Shown here piece by piece: positions 28,745 through 37,374 of a stretch of 50,180 bases of DNA. Position 1 is the first letter of the stretch. Every line of letters begins with the position of its first letter. The stretch is from positions 1-50,180 of the forward strand of contig JAQCJC010000004.1 of NCBI GenBank assembly GCA_027593245.1, read 5' to 3'. Position numbers and translations under genes: made by a program. This stretch comes from Bacteroidota bacterium (GTDB lineage: Bacteria; Bacteroidota; Bacteroidia; Flavobacteriales; Flavobacteriaceae). The notes beneath the pieces are model-generated. The model ran no database searches. It was not told the DNA's origin and saw only the letters and a list, made by a program, of their open reading frames with translations.

Positions 28745-29788
28745 CTATTCCCTAATGCCTTTTCGAGATAAATAGTTCTGATAAGATCGGGCATTTTTGT
28801 TATGCCCTGAAATCGACTTTGCAAAATTGTGATACCCTGGACGTTTTGGGTTGGCTGCAAAAAAGAAAAAATCGTGACGTTCATAATTAAGTACAGCATC
28901 TATAACAGATAAATCGGGCATGGCGATAAGACCAGGAGGTAAGCCTTTGTTTAAATAAGTATTGTAAGGGGATTCTATCTTTTTGTGTTTGTTAAGGACT
29001 CGCTTAATGACCTTATTTTTATAAGTGGGTAATTGGTAGGCAGCATATTTTAAAGTTGGATCAGCTTGAAGTGGCCATCCATTCTTCAGTCTATTAATAT
29101 ACACTCCTGCTACTTTTGGCTGCTCGCTCTTTTGTTTGGATTCTTCTTGAACAATAGCGGCTAATATGGCTATTTCAGTTTGTGACAATCCGATTTCCTT
29201 TGCCTGTTCAAGACGTTTTTTGTTCCAAAAAACACGGTAGCTTTTGAGCATTTTTGTTCTAAACTTCCGTGGATTTGTATTCCAGAAAAACTCGTAGCTG
29301 TTAGGTAAATACATCGAAAGGGCTGTCTCTGCTGTAAACCCATGAGTTTTTAAAAAATCTTCATCGGTAAAAGAGTCTATCAGCTCCAAACTATCAGCTT
29401 CAATTTGATTAGAAATTCTTTTGGCTAGTTGGTTTAAACTATGTTGGTTATTAAATGCAACCGTAATGGGAATATTTTGACTTCTTAGCGAATTAATTAT
29501 ATCGTTATTGGTCATGCCCTTTGATATACGATAGCGTCCTGGCCTAACATTTGACATATATTTTTTTTGTTGGGCTAAAACATCAAATTTATCAATGCTA
29601 ATCAACAAGGGTTCAAGATCGTTACGCACCTCATCATAAGAAGCGCCAGTTGGAATATAAACATATGCCTCTTTACTGTTAAAAGCGGTATTGGACACCA
29701 ACATGATTGAGTAAATGTAATAGGAAAAAGCGGCAATTGCAACAAGCCCAAATAACACAAATGCGACGGCTATTTTTTTAATATTCAT
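28745..29788 (-). CDS. mltG: Endolytic transglycosylase MltG
   Basis: MltG (YceG) cuts nascent glycan strands at the inner membrane and helps set their length. The 347-residue protein has one N-terminal membrane helix (about residues 5-25), a LysM-like region (AYVYIPTGASYDEVRNDL) and the catalytic domain with ILAAIVQEESKQKSEQPKVAGVYINRL, where the Glu of QEES (about residue 215) is the active-site residue, then LQADPTLKYA and SPYNTYLNKGLPPGLIAMP. ATG 29788 (MNIKKI) is preferred; ATG 29797 three codons earlier is possible. Either start overlaps the end of dapF by 11-20 bases, so the two are coupled. Confidence 0.94.
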   Translation of the reverse strand: MNIKKIAVAFVLFGLVAIAAFSYYIYSIMLVSNTAFNSKEAYVYIPTGASYDEVRNDLEPLLISIDKFDVLAQQKKYMSNVRPGRYRISKGMTNNDIINSLRSQNIPITVAFNNQHSLNQLAKRISNQIEADSLELIDSFTDEDFLKTHGFTAETALSMYLPNSYEFFWNTNPRKFRTKMLKSYRVFWNKKRLEQAKEIGLSQTEIAILAAIVQEESKQKSEQPKVAGVYINRLKNGWPLQADPTLKYAAYQLPTYKNKVIKRVLNKHKKIESPYNTYLNKGLPPGLIAMPDLSVIDAVLNYERHDFFFFAANPKRPGYHNFAKSISGHNKNARSYQNYLSRKGIRE

Positions 29789-30578
29789 TGGATTCATTAT
29801 TTAAGCTAAAAACTCCTTGAAAAACTAAATTTGCAGCTCCCGATAACCACACATTTGAATACACACCGTCTGCATAATGAAAAGATACATGGAGTGCACC
29901 TCCCTTAGTCTCAAGTACAATGTTGTCAGAACTAGTTTTTTTTATAAAATGCATAGCAATGGCAGCAGCAGTAGCTCCTGTTCCACATGACAAAGTCTCA
30001 TCCTCAACTCCACGTTCATAAGTACGTATACCAAAAGTGTTTTGCCTTAATTTTGACACAAAATTTACATTGATCCCTTCATCTTTGAAAGATGAGCTAT
30101 TGCGAATTTGACTGCCTTCTTTCTTCATGTCCAATGCATCAATTTCCGATTTGAAGGCTACATAGTGTGGCGAACCTGTATCCAGGGTTACATGATCAGA
30201 CGCCGAATGAATTTCAGAAACTGACTGCATTTTCAGGTCAATCGTAGTATTTTTTAGACGAGCTTCATGAGGGCCGTCAACAGCCAAAAACGTTGTGGTA
30301 TTTTCTATTATTCCAAGTTGTTTTGCAAAGGCGACAATACTTATACCGCCATTGCCACACATACTGCTTTGATTGCCATCCGCATTAAAATACACCATTT
30401 CGAAATCATAGTTTGAACTATTTTGCAATAAAATAAGGCCATCAGCTCCAATCCCAAAACGACGATCACATAGTGCTGCAACGAGTTTGGTATCATTTTT
30501 GTCGAAAGATTGTGAACGATTATCAATCATCACAAAGTCATTTCCAGTGGCTTGATATTTGTAAAATGTAAGTGTCAT
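29778..30578 (-). CDS. dapF: Diaminopimelate epimerase
   Basis: DapF converts LL- to meso-diaminopimelate, the form used in peptidoglycan and as lysine precursor. The 266-residue protein has both active-site Cys motifs, SSMCGNGGISIVAFA in the first half and ETLSCGTGATAAAIAMH in the second, and the starting segment FYKYQATGNDFVMIDN. ATG 30578 lies 8 bases downstream of the edge of a -7 box, so the mRNA is almost leaderless. It is the first gene of a dapF-mltG unit. Confidence 0.96.
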   Translation of the reverse strand: MTLTFYKYQATGNDFVMIDNRSQSFDKNDTKLVAALCDRRFGIGADGLILLQNSSNYDFEMVYFNADGNQSSMCGNGGISIVAFAKQLGIIENTTTFLAVDGPHEARLKNTTIDLKMQSVSEIHSASDHVTLDTGSPHYVAFKSEIDALDMKKEGSQIRNSSSFKDEGINVNFVSKLRQNTFGIRTYERGVEDETLSCGTGATAAAIAMHFIKKTSSDNIVLETKGGALHVSFHYADGVYSNVWLSGAANLVFQGVFSLNNESNEY

Positions 30579-30586
30579 TTGCCTTG

Positions 30587-30594
30587 CAAATATA
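30587..30594 (-). promoter_or_regulatory. -7 box TATATTTG for dapF-mltG
   Basis: Minus-strand TATATTTG, exact TAnnTTTG match, predicts transcription from about 30581, only a few bases before the dapF ATG at 30578. The gap to the divergent htrA-like gene is 121 bases; no matching box is seen for the plus-strand gene. Confidence 0.55.
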
Positions 30595-30699
30595 GCAATA
30601 TTTATATGTAAATAATCGTTGTTAAAAGTGCGTTAAAATTTAACTAATAGTTCAATAAAAATTTAATTTTAAAGTTATCATAACCAAAACATCAAGATC

Positions 30700-32097
30700 A
30701 TGAAAAAACTATTCACATTATTGATTGCTTCAGCTATTGGTAGTGTAGTGACCCTTGGCGTCTACACCCAAATTAGTAATAAAAATAACTCCACACCAAT
30801 TGAACCCCCCAATGAAGTTCCATTTATTAAAACATCAAATTACCCACCCACACCTGCAGGTGGGACAAATATAGATTTTACAAAGGCAGCAGAAAAAACT
30901 CTACATGCTGTTGTACACGTGAAAAATACAACCATGAGTAAAGGGTACACCTCTTTTGAAGACTTGTTTTTTGGTCGTATGCAGAGCCGTCCACAAATAG
31001 GAACAGGTTCTGGAGTGATTATTTCCCCCGATGGATATATCATTACCAACAATCATGTCATTGAAGGTGCACAATCCATTGAAGTGACCACCAACAATAA
31101 CAAAACATTTGAAGCTAACCTTGTGGGTACCGACCCGGTAACAGACATCGCCTTACTTAAAATTGAGTCTGATGAAGAACTGACTTATACTACTTTTGGC
31201 GACAGTGATACGGCCAAAATTGGCGAATGGGTTTTGGCCGTAGGCAACCCTTTCAATCTGACATCAACCGTAACCGCTGGAATCATCAGTGCAAAATCAA
31301 GAGATTTATCAGGATCCAATACGCAGTCATTTATCCAAACTGATGCGGCAGTTAACCCTGGTAACTCGGGTGGAGCATTAGTAAATATTCATGGTGACCT
31401 TATTGGCATTAACACCGCGATTTCTTCACAAACAGGTTCGTATATCGGGTATTCTTTTGCTGTTCCAAGTAATATTGCTCGCAAAGTGGTAAGCGATATC
31501 ATGGAATATGGTAATGTGCAAAATGGAATTTTGGGTGTTATCGGTGGGGAATTGAACAGTCAAAACTCAGAAACTTTTGGAGTGAGTGAAACAGAAGGGT
31601 TTTACGTTAAAGAAGTACAAGAAAATAGCGGTGCAATGCGCTCTGGCATTAAAAAGGGAGATATAATCAAAAGTGTAAATGGTATTGAAATTGTGAAATT
31701 TTCAGATTTGACTGGTTTTCTAAAAACAAAAAGCCCGAACGATGTTGTTGAGGTAGGTTTATTGAGAGATGGAGAGAATAAAGTAGTTAAGGTAACTCTT
31801 GAAAAAAGAACAATTATCGATGTCTCAGTAATCGGAACGTTAAGAGAACTTGAGTCGGAAGATTTGAAAAACTATGAAAGCGATTATGGTCTTGAATTGA
31901 AAAGTTTATTTCAAAACAACAAGGCAGAGTGGGAAGCTGATGGAATTAGTGAGGGCGATTTGATAGTAGAGATAAATAACATCAAGGTCAATTCCGTGGT
32001 AGATGTACAAAAAGCATTAAGCTCGAATTCAAACAAGGTCTATCAACTTAGTATTTTAAAAAAGAATGGGGAAAAAGTAGCCTATCGTTTTAGATAG
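30700..32097 (+). CDS. HtrA/DegP/DegQ family serine protease with two PDZ domains
   Basis: A 465-residue periplasmic quality-control protease. An uncleaved anchor or signal segment covers about residues 1-22. The trypsin-like domain has the catalytic His in ITNNHVIEG (about 119), Asp in DPVTDIALLK (about 149) and Ser in NPGNSGGALV (about 223). Two PDZ domains follow, at about 275-365 (FYVKEVQENSGAMRSGIKKGDIIKS) and about 385-465 (ADGISEGDLIVEINN). This arrangement fits DegP/DegQ rather than single-PDZ DegS. It is a monocistronic gene ending in a strong terminator, and the 120-base upstream region lacks the usual -7 box, which leaves room for control by an alternative (for example stress) sigma factor; that is only inference. 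Confidence 0.93.
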   Translation: MKKLFTLLIASAIGSVVTLGVYTQISNKNNSTPIEPPNEVPFIKTSNYPPTPAGGTNIDFTKAAEKTLHAVVHVKNTTMSKGYTSFEDLFFGRMQSRPQIGTGSGVIISPDGYIITNNHVIEGAQSIEVTTNNNKTFEANLVGTDPVTDIALLKIESDEELTYTTFGDSDTAKIGEWVLAVGNPFNLTSTVTAGIISAKSRDLSGSNTQSFIQTDAAVNPGNSGGALVNIHGDLIGINTAISSQTGSYIGYSFAVPSNIARKVVSDIMEYGNVQNGILGVIGGELNSQNSETFGVSETEGFYVKEVQENSGAMRSGIKKGDIIKSVNGIEIVKFSDLTGFLKTKSPNDVVEVGLLRDGENKVVKVTLEKRTIIDVSVIGTLRELESEDLKNYESDYGLELKSLFQNNKAEWEADGISEGDLIVEINNIKVNSVVDVQKALSSNSNKVYQLSILKKNGEKVAYRFR

Positions 32098-32119
32098 TGC
32101 ACCCCAATTATCAGATGAA

Positions 32120-32153
32120 AAAAGTGCATTCTGTTTCGGATGCGCTTTTTTTT
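32120..32153 (+). terminator. Rho-independent terminator after the htrA-like gene
   Basis: 12-bp stem (32120-32131 with 32138-32149), including two G-U pairs, a 6-base loop, then T8. It begins 22 bases after the stop codon. Confidence 0.85.
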
Positions 32154-32195
32154 AATTTATTTTACGAAAACGTTATAGTTGTTTTACTTTTGCAG

Positions 32196-32203
32196 TATAT
32201 TTG
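32196..32203 (+). promoter_or_regulatory. -7 box TATATTTG for GAPDH
   Basis: Exact TAnnTTTG match 15 bases ahead of the ATG at 32218; predicted leader about 9 bases. The box rules out an in-frame ATG at 32179 as the translation start. Confidence 0.6.
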
Positions 32204-32217
32204 ACACAAATATTTAT

Positions 32218-33672
32218 ATGCATATGCCTACACAAAAGTCCTACGAAAAAGAAGTTTCGCTACAAACTAACTGCAGAAAATCTGCAGTAGAATTCATTAA
32301 AATTGTAAATGATCTTTGGTACGACGATGCCATAGAACTGGTTATTTTTAGAAATCAGCTCATCGATAAAAACGTTAATGAAATTTTGCGATTGCACGAC
32401 TATGCTAGTGCTTTTGTGAACAAACCCATATCTATTTTTGATGCGGTAGAAGTCGCAAAAGCCATCCAAAACCTCCGCCTCCCCCCTTCAAAAATTGACA
32501 TTGGAAAACTTACCTATGAATTTCATAAAAAAGCCCCCGAGCACAACGATGTGTTTACATTCATTTCAAATCAATTAAAAGCCCATAAAAAACAAAAAAC
32601 CATCACCCCCAGAGATGTTATTTTGTACGGCTTTGGCCGTATTGGCCGATTGGTCGCAAGAGAATTGATGCTTAAAAATGGAAAAGGGAGTCAATTACGC
32701 CTACGGGCTATTGTAGTTCGAGGCCAAATTAACGAAGAAGTATTAGACAAACGCGCCACTTTGCTCAGCAACGACTCGGTTCATGGCGAATTTCCAGGAA
32801 CCGTAAAAGCAGATCACAAAAAACAAGCACTCATCATCAACGGAACTACAGTTCATATCATTTCGAGCAACGCACCAGAAGATATTAGCTATACTGATTA
32901 TGGCATAAACGACGCATTGGTGATTGATAATACGGGGGCATTTCGTACCAAAGACGCTTTAGAACGTCACCTCAAGGCCAAAGGCACCGAAAAAGTATTG
33001 CTTACAGCTCCAGGGCAAGGTATTCCTAATATCGTTTATGGCGTTAATCAAAACGAATACGATCCTAAAAAACACAATGTATTTTCGGCAGCATCATGCA
33101 CTACAAATGCCATCACACCTATTTTAGATGTTATGGACAACACACTGGGTGTTGAGTACGGTCATTTAGAAACAATTCATGCGTACACCAACGATCAAAA
33201 TTTGGTCGATAATATGCACAAAAAATACCGCCGTGGTCGTGCAGCTGCACTCAATATGGTAATTACAGAAACTGGTGCTGGTAAAGCTGTTAGTAAAGCA
33301 TTACCAAATTTGGAAGGGAAACTCACCTCCAATGCCATACGAGTTCCCGTACCAAATGGAAGTCTAGCTATACTAAATCTAGAATTATCTAAAAAGACAA
33401 CTGTAAGTAAAATCAATAAACTCATTAAAAAACACGCCTTGGAAGGAGCATTGGTAGAGCAAATTAAATATGAACTTAGTGACGAATTGGTTTCTAGCGA
33501 TATAGTGGGAAGCAGCGCACCAGCTATATTTGACAGCAAAGCCACAATAGTTCGTAAAAATGGAACTAATGCAATTTTATACATTTGGTACGATAACGAA
33601 TATGGGTATAGCCACCAGGTAGTTCGCTTGGCAAAATACATGGCTGAAGTACGTCGATATACATATTATTAG
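32218..33672 (+). CDS. Glyceraldehyde-3-phosphate dehydrogenase, long form with N-terminal extension
   Basis: GAPDH oxidises glyceraldehyde-3-phosphate to 1,3-bisphosphoglycerate, or the reverse in gluconeogenesis. The 484-residue protein has about 130 residues before the Rossmann start VILYGFGRIGRLVAREL. The active-site Cys is in FSAASCTTNAITP (about residue 294), followed by ETIHAYTNDQN and the C-terminal WYDNEYGYSHQVVRL. The extension is typical for a GAPDH subfamily found in Bacteroidota and some Gammaproteobacteria, often alongside a shorter glycolytic enzyme, so it may serve gluconeogenesis. ATG 32218 (MHMPTQKS) or 32224 is the likely start. Gene stands alone between a terminator and the trmD promoter. 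Confidence 0.93.
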   Translation: MHMPTQKSYEKEVSLQTNCRKSAVEFIKIVNDLWYDDAIELVIFRNQLIDKNVNEILRLHDYASAFVNKPISIFDAVEVAKAIQNLRLPPSKIDIGKLTYEFHKKAPEHNDVFTFISNQLKAHKKQKTITPRDVILYGFGRIGRLVARELMLKNGKGSQLRLRAIVVRGQINEEVLDKRATLLSNDSVHGEFPGTVKADHKKQALIINGTTVHIISSNAPEDISYTDYGINDALVIDNTGAFRTKDALERHLKAKGTEKVLLTAPGQGIPNIVYGVNQNEYDPKKHNVFSAASCTTNAITPILDVMDNTLGVEYGHLETIHAYTNDQNLVDNMHKKYRRGRAAALNMVITETGAGKAVSKALPNLEGKLTSNAIRVPVPNGSLAILNLELSKKTTVSKINKLIKKHALEGALVEQIKYELSDELVSSDIVGSSAPAIFDSKATIVRKNGTNAILYIWYDNEYGYSHQVVRLAKYMAEVRRYTYY

Positions 33673-33697
33673 TGTCACGGACTAACTATAATTCACT

Positions 33698-33705
33698 TAT
33701 ATTTG
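33698..33705 (+). promoter_or_regulatory. -7 box TATATTTG for trmD
   Basis: Exact TAnnTTTG match; transcription would start near 33711, about 13 bases before the ATG at 33724. An in-frame ATG at 33703 overlaps the box and is therefore not a start. Confidence 0.6.
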
Positions 33706-33723
33706 TGGTTAAATTCATATGGT

Positions 33724-34401
33724 ATGCGCATCGATATTATTAGTGTAGTTCCTGATTTACTCAAAAGCCCGTTTGAAGCTTCGATTCTTAAGCGTGCCAT
33801 TGAAGCCAATTTGGTGGAAGTTCATGTGCACAATTTGAGAGACTACACGACGGATAATTATAAATCTGTGGATGACTATCAATTTGGTGGAGGTGCCGGT
33901 ATGGTAATGACCATTGAACCCATTGATAAATGTATTTCAAAACTAAAATCTGAGCGTGATTATGACGAAGTCATATACATGACTCCTGACGGTGATGTTT
34001 TAAATCAAAGTATAGCTAATCAGTTGTCATTGAAGGGAAACATAATCGTTTTGTGCGGGCATTACAAAGGGGTTGACCAACGCGTGCGTGATCATTTTAT
34101 CACCAAAGAAATTTCCATTGGTGACTATGTCCTTTCTGGTGGCGAATTGGGTGCGGCGGTACTCTGCGATGCCATCATTCGATTAATACCCGGAGTATTG
34201 GGGAATGAAACCTCAGCCCTTACCGACTCTTTTCAAGACAGTCTTTTGGCGCCACCTATTTACACCCGACCACGTTCCTACAAGGGATGGGATGTCCCTG
34301 AATTGTTGTTTAGTGGCAATTTTCCTGAAATAGAACAATGGCGTGAAGCCCAAGCCCTTGAGCACACAAAAAATAGAAGACCAGACTTACTTAAAGAATA
34401 A
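33724..34401 (+). CDS. trmD: tRNA (guanine-N1)-methyltransferase TrmD
   Basis: TrmD methylates G37 of tRNAs with a G at position 36, preventing frameshifts during translation. The 225-residue SPOUT-fold protein has the start [13 protein letters not shown], the GGGAGMVM substrate loop, the SAM-binding trefoil knot with [12 protein letters not shown] and [13 protein letters not shown], and the DSFQDSLL segment with the catalytic Asp. It sits directly upstream of rplS, as in many bacteria, but rplS has its own promoter here. Confidence 0.96.
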   Translation: MRIDIISVVPDLLKSPFEASILKRAIEANLVEVHVHNLRDYTTDNYKSVDDYQFGGGAGMVMTIEPIDKCISKLKSERDYDEVIYMTPDGDVLNQSIANQLSLKGNIIVLCGHYKGVDQRVRDHFITKEISIGDYVLSGGELGAAVLCDAIIRLIPGVLGNETSALTDSFQDSLLAPPIYTRPRSYKGWDVPELLFSGNFPEIEQWREAQALEHTKNRRPDLLKE

Positions 34402-34413
34402 AAGCAAATAAAA

Positions 34414-34443
34414 TTGTCATAATTTAATTATTGTTTATATTTG
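34414..34443 (+). promoter_or_regulatory. Promoter for rplS: TTG-N19-TATATTTG
   Basis: The -33 element TTG (34414-34416) and the -7 box TATATTTG (34436-34443) are separated by 19 bases, the full Bacteroidota consensus arrangement. Transcription would start near 34449, giving a leader of about 65 bases before the rplS ATG at 34515. Confidence 0.7.
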
Positions 34444-34450
34444 CAACCGA

Positions 34451-34504
34451 TTTCGGACTAACCTCTAGCGAAAACCGTACATGTTGCTTCGAAGAAATTC
34501 ATAA
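34451..34504 (+). promoter_or_regulatory. Candidate structured leader and mini-ORF in the rplS 5' UTR
   Basis: A hairpin can form at the very 5' end of the predicted mRNA: TTTCG (34451-34455) with CGAAA (34469-34473), then a GA bulge, CTA (34458-34460) with TAG (34466-34468) and a 5-base loop. It is followed by a 7-codon open frame (MLLRRNS, 34481-34504) that ends 10 bases before the rplS ATG. Ribosomal protein genes often carry autoregulatory leaders, and I recall flavobacterial L19 leaders being described, but could not verify this here. Confidence 0.4.
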
Positions 34505-34514
34505 AATAACAACT

Positions 34515-34864
34515 ATGGAATCCTTAATAAATTCGTACAAGACGAATTTGTAACCAAAAAAGACTTCCCAGAATTTTCTGCTGGTGACACCATCACTGTG
34601 TATTACGAAATTCGTGAGGGGCAAAAAGTAAGAACTCAGTTTTTCCGCGGTGTGGTTCTTCAAAAAAGAGGATCAGGTTCATCCGAAACATTTACCATAA
34701 GAAAAATGTCTGGCACAATTGGAGTAGAGCGTATCTTCCCAATCAACTTACCAGCTTTACAAAAAATCGAAGTGAACAAGCGCGGTAAAGTTCGTCGTGC
34801 TCGAATTTTCTACTTCAGAGAATTAACTGGTAAAAAAGCAAGAATTAAAGAACAAACAAGATAA
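34515..34864 (+). CDS. rplS: 50S ribosomal protein L19, frame broken by one missing base
   Basis: L19 sits at the 30S-50S interface. From 34532 the frame encodes FVQDEFVTKKDFPEFSAGDT, then the L19 body (GVVLQKRGSGSSETFTIRK, GVERIFPINLP, RRARIFYFRELTGKKAR) to TAA 34862-34864. The true start MESLI (ATG 34515) is in another frame: after five codons it runs into TAA at 34551. Flavobacterial L19 normally begins MESLIKFVQDEF, and adding one A to the AAA at 34529-34531 restores exactly this, giving about 116 residues. Since L19 is highly conserved and important for growth, a sequencing error is far more likely than a true pseudogene. An internal ATG at 34598 would remove the first quarter of the protein and is not the real start. 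Confidence 0.92.
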
Positions 34865-34884
34865 TTCTTTATCGATATTACTTC

Positions 34885-34915
34885 AAAAAAGCGCTTTTTT
34901 TCAGCGCTTTTTTTT
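34885..34915 (+). terminator. Rho-independent terminator after rplS
   Basis: 11-bp stem AAAAAAGCGCT / AGCGCTTTTTT (34885-34895 with 34903-34913) followed by further T residues; 20 bases after the L19 stop codon. Confidence 0.88.
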
Positions 34916-35012
34916 GTTAAAAAATTACTGATTAATCAAAAAAACTGCAGCGCTTTGAAGATGTTATAATAATGTTAATTTTCCTCTGTTTTTGAGGTTA
35001 GAAAAAAATTGA

Positions 35013-37295
<2,283 letters not shown>

Positions 37296-37319
37296 AAAAG
37301 CAAACATCAAAGTTATGTT

Positions 37320-37346
37320 AAAAGCACCTAATTCAGGTGCTTTTTT
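37320..37346 (+). terminator. Rho-independent terminator after icd
   Basis: 10-bp stem AAAAGCACCT / AGGTGCTTTT with a 5-base loop (37330-37334) and T6 tail, 24 bases past the stop codon. Confidence 0.87.
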
Positions 37347-37374
37347 ATTTAGTTTTACGTCATAAGTTTTATTT

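Noticed and set aside
32179-32217. GAPDH start at ATG 32179
   Set aside because: It precedes and overlaps the -7 box at 32196-32203, and the extra 13 residues are not like the family start.
34598-34864. A short L19 starting at ATG 34598
   Set aside because: It lacks the conserved first 27-28 residues, which are present upstream in the same frame back to 34532.
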